Positions 29,819-36,244 of a stretch of DNA of 36,244 nt are shown here, piece after piece. The stretch covers positions 1 to 36,244 of the forward strand of contig WQZZ01000009.1 in assembly GCA_009780485.1 (NCBI GenBank), read 5' to 3'. The position numbers were made by a program, and so were the translations under genes. A model generated the notes under the pieces. That model was not told the origin of the DNA and did no database searches. It worked only from the letters and a program-made list of their open reading frames with translations. This DNA is from Defluviitaleaceae bacterium. GTDB taxonomy: Bacteria > Bacillota > Clostridia > Lachnospirales > WRAX01. Positions within the stretch are counted from its first letter, which is position 1. The number at the start of each line of letters is the position of its first letter.

Positions 29819-31258
29819 ATGCCAAGAAATCACAAAAAGAACACAAAGTACGCCAAAATCTTCAAAGAGGCGGCAAAAGCACGCCCGAAAGCCGAAGAAA
29901 ACATCACAAAAACACCAACAAAAACCCATTTGTTGAAATTTGCTCTACCAACAATTTTATCCATGTTGATAATGAGTACCTTTGGTATAGTTGACGGCAT
30001 TTTTGTTTCCCGTTGGATTGACCAAAGTGCCTTAGCGGCGGTATCTCTGGTATTTCCTTTCCTAGGTTTCATCATGGCAATCGGCTTTATGCTTGGTGTG
30101 GGCGGAAACGCCATGATAGCCAAAAAAATCGGCGAAGGAAAAGAATTAGAGGGTCGACAAAATTTCAGCCTGCTAATTCTAACAGGTTTCATCGTTTCTG
30201 TTTCCATAGCTTTAATTGGAATTTTTGCACCAGATTTTGTAATGGGTATTTTGGGTGTTAGTCCAGAGGCTCGTGAAATGGCGTTGGATTATATGATGCC
30301 ATTGGTGTACTTCTTGCCCGTTATCGTTGCGGGTATGATGTTTCAACAATTTCTTATTACAGCTGGCAAAGCACATTACAGTGCCATTACAGCATTGTTT
30401 GGCGGTTTGATAAGTGCTGGACTTAACTTTGTTTTTATCTACGTGCTGGAAATGGGCTTGCAAGGTGCTGCATTAGCGACAAGCATCGGTTACAGTCTAT
30501 CTGCAATGGTTGGTTTGGTGTTTTTTGCCATCAACCGCAAAGGAAATTTGTATTTTGTTATGCCAAAGTTTGATATTAAGGCACTGGGTAGAGCTAGCAT
30601 TAACGGTGCGTCCGAAATGGTTACAATGCTATCCACCAGCATCGTGGTTGTGATTATGAACAATATCCTTATGAACCTTGAGGATGGTGGACTTATGGCT
30701 GTTGCGTCAGCTTCTGTCATGTTTGCGGGTATGGGTATCTTCTCTGGTTTGTTTATTGGATATTCCTCAGGCGTTGCCCCTATCACCAGTTATAATTTTG
30801 GTAAAGGCGACACAGATAATTTGAAGTTAAGCTTCAAAAATAATCTGTTAATAGTGGGTGCATTATCCGTGGTTGCCACAGGTCTGGCATTTTTGCTGGT
30901 AAACCCTCTTATTGCTGTTTACGACATACACCCAACAATTTATATGTATGGTATGTATTTTGACAACCCTATACACGGCATGGCACGCACAGGTTTCTTG
31001 TTTATCGCCAGCTCCTTTGTGCTTATGGCATACAATTCCTTTGCCACCATGTTTTTTACAGCACTTAACAACGGTGTTGTGTCGTCTTTGTTGTCTTTAT
31101 TCCGCACATTAATTTTCCCTGCCCTAGCTTTCGCTGTACTACCACTTATATGGGGGGTTAATGGAGTGTGGGCGGCAATGCCAGCAGCGGAGATACTTGG
31201 TGTTGTTTTGACGATAGTGTTTTTCAAGGCAATGAAAAAGCGTTATAATTATGCCTAG
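29819..31258 (+). CDS. MATE-family multidrug efflux transporter
   Basis: A 479-residue membrane protein of the MATE (MepA-like) family that exports drugs or metabolites using a Na+ or H+ gradient. A basic 35-residue N-terminus is followed by about 12 hydrophobic helices in two related halves. Seen: ALPTILSMLIMSTFGIVDGIFVSRWI at the start, GVGGNAMIAKKIGEG in the first half, and ASASVMFAGMGIFSGLFIGYSSGVAPITSYNFGKGD in the second half, all typical. TAGGAGGG lies 5 bases before the ATG. It is co-transcribed with a MarR regulator and has a strong operator at its promoter. Confidence 0.95.
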   Translation: MPRNHKKNTKYAKIFKEAAKARPKAEENITKTPTKTHLLKFALPTILSMLIMSTFGIVDGIFVSRWIDQSALAAVSLVFPFLGFIMAIGFMLGVGGNAMIAKKIGEGKELEGRQNFSLLILTGFIVSVSIALIGIFAPDFVMGILGVSPEAREMALDYMMPLVYFLPVIVAGMMFQQFLITAGKAHYSAITALFGGLISAGLNFVFIYVLEMGLQGAALATSIGYSLSAMVGLVFFAINRKGNLYFVMPKFDIKALGRASINGASEMVTMLSTSIVVVIMNNILMNLEDGGLMAVASASVMFAGMGIFSGLFIGYSSGVAPITSYNFGKGDTDNLKLSFKNNLLIVGALSVVATGLAFLLVNPLIAVYDIHPTIYMYGMYFDNPIHGMARTGFLFIASSFVLMAYNSFATMFFTALNNGVVSSLLSLFRTLIFPALAFAVLPLIWGVNGVWAAMPAAEILGVVLTIVFFKAMKKRYNYA

Positions 31259-31278
31259 TTCTTAGCGGAGGTGCTGGC

Positions 31279-31737
31279 ATGGACAGAAAGTTACAAAAGA
31301 TGGCAACAGAGCGGTTGCGGGAGATTTGGCGTAAATACAACGCAATACACGCTCTTTACTCTAAAAGTGTGGGTATTTCCATTGTTGCTTCCGCTGTTTT
31401 AGAATGTTTATCAGAACCCGATGCCACATACACGCAAAAAGGGTTGTGCGACAAATTGCTGTTACCCAAACAATTGGTAAACACTACAATCAAAGGTTTT
31501 TGGGAGCAGGGCTTAATAGAGTTGACAGAAGCCCGTGACAGACGCAACAAGGTCATTGTGCTAACGGCGGCAGGGCGAGCTTATTGTAAAAAAGTTATAA
31601 CTCCAATACAAGATGCAGATTTTGCTGTTTGGGACGAATTTACAGAGGATGAAATCCATACATTTATAAGGTTAAGCGAAAAACACGAAACAGCCTTTGA
31701 GACAGCCGTTATGGAAGTTGTAAATCGCTCCAATTAA
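31279..31737 (+). CDS. MarR-family transcriptional regulator
   Basis: A 152-residue winged-helix MarR protein, likely repressor of the MATE operon. Seen: YTQKGLCDKLLLPKQLVNTTIKGFWEQGLIELTEARDRRNKVIVLTAAGRAYCKKVITPI, in which KQLVNTTIKGFWEQGLI is the recognition helix and the RDRRNKVIVLT stretch is the wing. N-terminal helices (about 10-45) form the dimer. GCGGAGGTG precedes the ATG, 20 bases after the MATE stop. A strong terminator follows at 31741. The inducing ligand is unknown. Confidence 0.93.
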   Translation: MDRKLQKMATERLREIWRKYNAIHALYSKSVGISIVASAVLECLSEPDATYTQKGLCDKLLLPKQLVNTTIKGFWEQGLIELTEARDRRNKVIVLTAAGRAYCKKVITPIQDADFAVWDEFTEDEIHTFIRLSEKHETAFETAVMEVVNRSN

Positions 31738-31740
31738 ACA

Positions 31741-31775
31741 AAAACGACCTTTTGCCCCGAACAAAAGGTCGTTTT
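31741..31775. terminator. bidirectional terminator after MarR and the GNAT pseudogene
   Basis: A perfect 14-bp stem AAAACGACCTTTTG (31741-31754) / CAAAAGGTCGTTTT (31762-31775) with a 7-base loop; TTTT runs follow on both strands. It ends the convergent MATE-MarR operon and the murD-to-GNAT run. Confidence 0.9.
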
Positions 31776-32259
31776 TTATAAGTATTTCACCATTATATAG
31801 TCATCATGTCCTGCATGGTCTTGCTTTTCTTTGGTAATTTCATAACCCAGACGCTGGTAAAAACGGACGGCGGGGGTTGTTTCGCTGCACAGATAGGCTA
31901 GTTCGCTTGTAGCCCTTACTACGCAACGAGTCGAAAAGATGGTTCATTAAATCCGTTCCAATCCCCTGCCCTCGCCACTTTGGGTCTACAGAAATCGCCA
32001 ACTCTGGTGTGTGTTTGTCGATATTTCCGTATGCTGGTATAATTCTTGTCCAAGCAGCGCCAACCAAATCGTTGTCTAACTCTGCAACCACGCCAAAATC
32101 ATACATACCACCAAAATCTTTGATATAAACAAAAATTTCTGGTTCATGGATAATTTCAAAGGGTGGCATCTCCTCCCCTACAGGTATGTAGATGGCATTA
32201 TATAAAAATTTTTCCAGTAAATTATAATCCTGCGTTTGCATCTGTCGTATTTTGTGCAT
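31776..32259 (-). pseudogene. frameshifted GNAT-family acetyltransferase
   Basis: The open frame (MHKIRQMQTQDY... to ELAISVDPKWRGQGIGTDLMNHLF, with the acetyl-CoA loop RGQGIG) runs normally to SLSVQRNNP and then goes out of frame to a stop at 31840. In the next frame the sequence continues AVRFYQRLGYEITKEK...DDYIMVKYL and ends at 31776, directly beside the terminator. Removing one base from the five-G run at 31872-31876 (plus strand) restores a full 160-residue GNAT with its normal N-x-x-x-x-x-FY-x-x-LGY end. GAGGAG precedes the ATG at 32259. It is 15 bases after the PilZ gene and ends the operon. Real mutation or sequencing error. Confidence 0.82.
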
Positions 32260-32274
32260 ATTCTCCTCAATTGA

Positions 32275-32925
32275 CTACTTTTTAGCGTCCATCATCTTTA
32301 ATTTAACTGTCAAAATCTCGCCAACCAACTTTTCTTGTTCACTTAAATCGTTAGAAACAAAAACAAAACCATATTCGTAGTCGTATGCACGGGTAACGTC
32401 GTTCTCTTGTTTTCGCACAAGTTTAGCATTTAGGGCGAAAGTTGTCGTCAACATAAATTCTATAACGAATATATCTCCAACCTTCGCTTCCAATTTACTA
32501 TCGGTCCAAACCCCTATGCCACCTTGACTAATGTCGTTGGAAACCCCTTCAAACACATCTTCGCCATTTTGTTTGACAACAACATTTGTTGTGTGAGAAA
32601 TCCTAACGCTACTCCGTATGGAAACCTCCTTGATAGGAGATGTCACTCTAAGTTCCACCAAATTTTTCTGACCATGCTCTCTAGAGAGACCAATAATTTG
32701 GGCAACACATTCTTGGTCAGAACCGTCATGAAAAAATCTCAAGTTTAATTTTGAAGAACGAAGTTTATCCGCCAATTGGTAAATATCGTCACTTTCCAAA
32801 TAAAATTGAATATAATTTTTCGCCTCTGCAAAAACGGCTTGCAATTCCGTTCCGTCCCTTGATGTAACGGTTATTGGTGTTCCAGTCGCAATGTCATTGA
32901 CAAGTATTTTTTCTTTGAGAAGCAT
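32275..32925 (-). CDS. PilZ-domain (YcgR-like) c-di-GMP binding protein
   Basis: A 216-residue soluble protein with an N-terminal YcgR-like domain (about residues 8-98) and a C-terminal PilZ domain (about 100-210). The c-di-GMP motifs are intact: R104-x3-R108 (IRSSVR) and, about 22 residues later, D131-I-S-Q-G-G (NDISQGGIGVW). YDYEYGFVFV near the end is typical. Such proteins brake flagella or control surface polymers in response to c-di-GMP. GGAGTGAG precedes the ATG. It follows ftsW by 31 bases, so a second-messenger sensor is made with division genes; no other motility gene is here. Confidence 0.88.
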   Translation of the reverse strand: MLLKEKILVNDIATGTPITVTSRDGTELQAVFAEAKNYIQFYLESDDIYQLADKLRSSKLNLRFFHDGSDQECVAQIIGLSREHGQKNLVELRVTSPIKEVSIRSSVRISHTTNVVVKQNGEDVFEGVSNDISQGGIGVWTDSKLEAKVGDIFVIEFMLTTTFALNAKLVRKQENDVTRAYDYEYGFVFVSNDLSEQEKLVGEILTVKLKMMDAKK

Positions 32926-32956
32926 TTATCTCACTCCACTCTTTTGTATTCTATAT

Positions 32957-34159
32957 TTACCCTGTTTTCTGGTATCGTGACACGTTCATCAAAAGACCCA
33001 CAGCCGTCATCATCACAGCGATACTTGTACCGCCATAACTAATAAAAGGCAATGGTATACCAGTGTTTGGGATAAAATTGGTTACGACACCCACATTTAT
33101 GATAACTTGCACCGCTATCATAGTTGTTATACCTGTTGCAATTAGCATACCCAATGTGTCACGGCTTTCCATGGCCGCCTTTGCACCCCGCCATACAATC
33201 ACAGCGAATAACAAAAGCACAATTCCACCACCAAACAAACCCAATTCTTCAATTATTATTGCGAAAATAAAATCGTTTTGTGCTTCTGGCAAATAATATC
33301 TTTTTTGCATGGAGTTACCTAATCCCCGCCCAAACAAACCTCCACTGGCAATGGCAAAAAGAGATTGGATAGTTTGAAAACCAAAGCGACTTGGGTCAGA
33401 GAAAGGGTCCTGCCACACCATGAAGCGTGAACCACGAACACCACCCATAAAATGATAGTCGATTAACAAAAAGCCCACAACGGCTCCAGCGGCAGCACCA
33501 GCGGCAGCGATGAAGCGCCAAAAATAAGGGCTTGCCAGAAACAGCATTACAAATGCAACAGCAAGAATAATGATTGCGGTTGACAGGTTGCGTCCCCACA
33601 ATACCAACCCCACAGGAATTGCCGTTAAAAAGATGTAAGTAAGCACGCCCCTAACTGTGTTTACACGATTGCGGTCACGGTTTATGTAGAGAGCCAACAT
33701 AAGTATAACGGCAATCTTTGCCAGTTCGGATGGCTGAAAATTAACAGGTCCAAACGCCACCCAACGTCTTGCACCTTGGAATTCTATACCAAACAGTGCG
33801 GTATACACCAATAAGCCATTGGCGAATATGTAAAACCCAGTCGCAAACTTTGATAGCAATTTATAGTTGACAGTTGCGGCAAAAAAAAGTCCAAAAAGTC
33901 CAAGACCAGCACCGAGAGCTTGGGTTGTAAAGAAATGGTATACGTTGCCAGAATGTAGTGCAGAGTAATAACTGGCAGACAAAACCATAACCAATCCGAT
34001 ACCCACCAAAACCACTGTGCAGATAAAGATTATATGGTCATATTCTCTTATGGTTATGCGATTTTCGGGTTTGCTGTTTTGTCGCCTCACTTCTCTTTCC
34101 CTGTGCCTAGGGAACTGAACAACATCACCCCTTCCCCCACGACCACCATGCACTGACAT
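32957..34159 (-). CDS. ftsW: FtsW/RodA/SpoVE-family peptidoglycan polymerase
   Basis: A 400-residue membrane glycosyltransferase of the SEDS family that polymerises lipid II at the septum with a partner penicillin-binding protein. A basic, disordered N-terminus of about 35 residues (GGRGGRGDVVQFPRHREREVRR) precedes 10 hydrophobic segments. Family stretches seen: RRWVAFGPVNFQPSELAKIAVIL, GRGLGNSMQKRYYLPEAQNDFIFAIIIEELG and the closing IPNTGIPLPFISYGGTSI. SpoVE is a close alternative. I chose the ATG at 34159, since GGGAGGTG spans the upstream GTG. It starts 5 bases from the stop of the toroid gene. Confidence 0.93.
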   Translation of the reverse strand: MSVHGGRGGRGDVVQFPRHREREVRRQNSKPENRITIREYDHIIFICTVVLVGIGLVMVLSASYYSALHSGNVYHFFTTQALGAGLGLFGLFFAATVNYKLLSKFATGFYIFANGLLVYTALFGIEFQGARRWVAFGPVNFQPSELAKIAVILMLALYINRDRNRVNTVRGVLTYIFLTAIPVGLVLWGRNLSTAIIILAVAFVMLFLASPYFWRFIAAAGAAAGAVVGFLLIDYHFMGGVRGSRFMVWQDPFSDPSRFGFQTIQSLFAIASGGLFGRGLGNSMQKRYYLPEAQNDFIFAIIIEELGLFGGGIVLLLFAVIVWRGAKAAMESRDTLGMLIATGITTMIAVQVIINVGVVTNFIPNTGIPLPFISYGGTSIAVMMTAVGLLMNVSRYQKTG

Positions 34160-34164
34160 TAAAA

Positions 34165-34983
34165 TCACCTCCCAAGATTTGCTAAAATTTCATAATACCT
34201 TTTTGTTGCTTGCACACTTGGTTTGCCCTTTGCACAGAATACCAACCCAGATTTTACAAGTTTTAGGGAAGCTCTCTCAACAAAAATTTGACCATCAACC
34301 AGTTTGCTTTCCAAAGCTGCTAAAGCTTCCAAAAAGCGTTGGTCTTCTTTGGCTTTGCTGTAAAAGGACAAAACATATACATAATAAAAGATATTGTAGC
34401 CGCCCATAGGATATTCCACTTGCATAAATAGTGTACCAATGCCGTATTGACACGGACCTATTGGGCGTTTAATTTCCCAATGAGCTAGAAGAAATTCCAC
34501 AGCCTTGTCAAGGGCTGGCTCGTTGTTAAGATATTGACTAAATCTGAATGCGTCTAACACATTTAGGGTCGGTAATGGATTTGAAAATTCCGTGTCCGCT
34601 CCACGACCGAAGGAAAATTTGTTACAACGCCATCCACCGTCAGTATAGGTATTCTCCAAAAGGTATTGAAAAGTTCGCTGTATGCGTTCATCTCCAGCAT
34701 AACCTAAGCGACACAAAAGGCTGACACAATAGGCTGTGTGGCAAGGGTAAATCCCCCCGCTGGATTGCAGCTTGAAGCGTCCGTCTTCCCTCCAAATGCC
34801 AAAAAACATCTCCGTAACTTTCTGCAAAATTGGGTCACTTGGTGGCATTTCTAACTCCAATAACATTATGGCACTGAAATACGTGGAGAATGGAGAGCCT
34901 TTTGCCATTTTGCCATCATCGGTTGCCCAAAAATCCCCTCCGTTGATGTGTCTATTGGATAAAATAATATCAATGTCAGTCAT
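34165..34983 (-). CDS. prenyltransferase/terpene-cyclase-like alpha/alpha-toroid protein
   Basis: A 272-residue protein with repeated helical pairs like the alpha/alpha-toroid of prenyltransferases and squalene-hopene cyclases. Seen: HTAYCVSLLCRLGY (about residues 82-95) and the QW-like FQYLLENTYTDGGWRC (105-119), then PTLNVLDAFRFSQYLNN and AVEFLLAHWE. The DxDD cyclase motif is absent, and no signal peptide or membrane segment is seen, so catalysis is doubtful. It sits 3 bases after murD and 5 bases before ftsW, a place normally without such a gene. The fold suggests binding of an isoprenoid such as undecaprenyl carriers, but this is inference. Confidence 0.7.
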   Translation of the reverse strand: MTDIDIILSNRHINGGDFWATDDGKMAKGSPFSTYFSAIMLLELEMPPSDPILQKVTEMFFGIWREDGRFKLQSSGGIYPCHTAYCVSLLCRLGYAGDERIQRTFQYLLENTYTDGGWRCNKFSFGRGADTEFSNPLPTLNVLDAFRFSQYLNNEPALDKAVEFLLAHWEIKRPIGPCQYGIGTLFMQVEYPMGGYNIFYYVYVLSFYSKAKEDQRFLEALAALESKLVDGQIFVERASLKLVKSGLVFCAKGKPSVQATKRYYEILANLGR

Positions 34984-34986
34984 ACC

Positions 34987-36244
34987 CTATCCCAACTCCC
35001 GCACAAATTGCTTGAACACCCTGCCACGCTGTTCGTAATTGTCAAACATATCAAAGGCAGCACAGGCTGGGGATAATAAAACAGCATCCCCTGCTTCTGC
35101 ACGGGCAGCAGCTAAGTTTACCGCATCCTTTAGGGTGTTTGACCGTTCATAGTCATGGAAATTATGAGCCTTACAGGTGTTTATTAGAGCTTCCGCTGTT
35201 TCGCCTATGGCAATAAAAACCTTGACCCTACCCGCAAACTCCTTTACCATGTCCCCGAAGTCAGAACCTTTATCGTAACCGCCACCAATGAGAACGATGG
35301 GCTGGGAAAGCCCTGTAATTGCTTTAATGGCAGAATCTACATTAGTTGCCTTTGAGTCATTGTAATACCCCACCCCATCAATTTCCTTGACAAATTCTAG
35401 ACGGTGTTCGACTGCCTTAAAGTTCATTATTTCCTTGGAAATAATTTCCAAGGTTACACCAGCGGCAACACACATGGCAATTGCCGCCATGACATTTTCT
35501 ACATTGTGGCTACCAGGTATGGGGATGTCTGACAACTTTATAACCTCTTTATCAAAGCCCTGCCACCTTATCCAAATACAATCACCTTTGATAAATACAC
35601 CTTCATCAAGCTCATCACTACTGAAAATTAAAGGTTTCGCTGGGGTTTTAGCAATCATATCATGGGAGTGCTGATTATCAAAATTAAGTACACAAATGTC
35701 ATCTATGGTCTGGTTTTCGTAAATACGCTCTTTAGCGGCAACGTAGGCTTCCATAGTTTTGTGTCTGTTAAGATGGTCGGGGGTCATATTAAGCACCGCT
35801 GAAATTTTTGGTCGAAATTTATGTATGGTTTCCAGTTGAAAGCTAGAAATTTCTGCTACAACCCAAGCGTTTTCTGGAACGCCCTCCACCAGACCGCAAA
35901 AGGACACACCAATATTACCAGCCATGACGGAGCCAGGGTAGGCTTTAGCCATAATTTGTCCAGCTAGGGAGCAGACGGTTGTTTTTCCATTTGTGCCAGT
36001 AACTGCCATTATGGGGGCTTTACAGTGGCGACTTGCCAGCTCCACCTCGCCCCAAACAGGAATACCAAGCTGTCTAGCCTGTTCCACAAAAGGTAAATCG
36101 GTGGGGATACCTGGACTTAATACCATCAACTGGTGTTCGCTTAAAATATCGTCTGGGTTCTTACCAAAGTGGGTGCCGACACGCTCATGTATCAACAGGT
36201 CAGCGTCCACGGCAGGCTCTTCCCGCAAATCGCACAAAGTCACC
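34987..36244 (-). CDS. murD: UDP-N-acetylmuramoylalanine-D-glutamate ligase, N-terminus cut
   Basis: A partial frame of 419 codons that runs off the right edge; the usual length is about 450, so about 30 N-terminal residues with the UDP-binding start are missing. The enzyme adds D-glutamate to UDP-MurNAc-L-Ala. Seen: SPGIP, the ATP loop AVTGTNGKTT, AEISSFQLETI, NMTPDHLNRH, the central-domain DSKATN and the C-terminal LLSPACAAFDMFDNYEQRG motif. The frame opens at VTLCDLREE, the end of the first beta-strand region, so the first visible codon is not the start. It is followed after 3 bases by the toroid gene and then ftsW. Confidence 0.95.
   Translation of the reverse strand, partial: VTLCDLREEPAVDADLLIHERVGTHFGKNPDDILSEHQLMVLSPGIPTDLPFVEQARQLGIPVWGEVELASRHCKAPIMAVTGTNGKTTVCSLAGQIMAKAYPGSVMAGNIGVSFCGLVEGVPENAWVVAEISSFQLETIHKFRPKISAVLNMTPDHLNRHKTMEAYVAAKERIYENQTIDDICVLNFDNQHSHDMIAKTPAKPLIFSSDELDEGVFIKGDCIWIRWQGFDKEVIKLSDIPIPGSHNVENVMAAIAMCVAAGVTLEIISKEIMNFKAVEHRLEFVKEIDGVGYYNDSKATNVDSAIKAITGLSQPIVLIGGGYDKGSDFGDMVKEFAGRVKVFIAIGETAEALINTCKAHNFHDYERSNTLKDAVNLAAARAEAGDAVLLSPACAAFDMFDNYEQRGRVFKQFVRELG

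Overview
The window looks like chromosomal DNA of a low-to-mid GC Gram-positive bacterium, most likely an anaerobic member of the Clostridia (Bacillota); the genus is not resolved. This rests on the dnaG-rpoD pair, a PyrK/class 1B PyrD dihydroorotate dehydrogenase, WhiA, dprA-topA synteny, a XerS-like recombinase, proteins with PepSY or copper-amine-oxidase N-terminal domains, strong AGGAGG-type ribosome sites and sigma-A promoters with 17-base spacers. Genes are dense and mostly housekeeping. No rRNA, tRNA, CRISPR array, insertion sequence or prophage was seen.

Left part (1-7.5 kb): a minus-strand dnaG-rpoD operon is followed by an alpha/beta hydrolase that has its own promoter and lacks the nucleophile serine. 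Divergent from dnaG is the pyrimidine operon pyrF - unknown membrane protein - pyrK - pyrD, which ends at a bidirectional terminator.

7.5-16.5 kb: a bactofilin-molbindin pair (minus) diverges from a plus-strand operon of unknown 94-aa protein - ROK kinase - murB - GNAT - compact whiA - XerS-like recombinase. Convergent with it is a minus-strand group: TetR regulator - FMN-binding protein - ruvA - membrane protein. A separate minus-strand pair of PepSY proteins follows.

16.5-24.5 kb: one long minus-strand run reads receiver-only response regulator - histidine kinase - single-domain (p)ppGpp synthetase - S41 protease - dprA - DsrE-like - topA - M23 peptidase - smpB, with overlaps or short gaps throughout. 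Upstream of it lies about 440 bp of non-coding DNA holding short repeats and DnaA-box-like sites.

24.9-29 kb: a minus-strand run of mutS2 (interrupted by an in-frame TAG) - class V aminotransferase - frameshifted GNAT.

29-36 kb: a lytic transglycosylase and a MATE efflux/MarR operon with a perfect palindromic operator (plus strand) converge with part of the division and wall cluster: murD (cut by the window edge) - alpha/alpha-toroid protein - ftsW - PilZ protein - frameshifted GNAT (minus strand).

The main points to check are: the 211-residue WhiA that lacks one LAGLIDADG-like half; the in-frame amber codon in mutS2; the receiver-only two-component system coupled to an alarmone synthetase; the toroid protein between murD and ftsW; the palindrome beside the XerS-like gene; the serine-less hydrolase; and two GNAT genes each broken by one extra base in a homopolymer.
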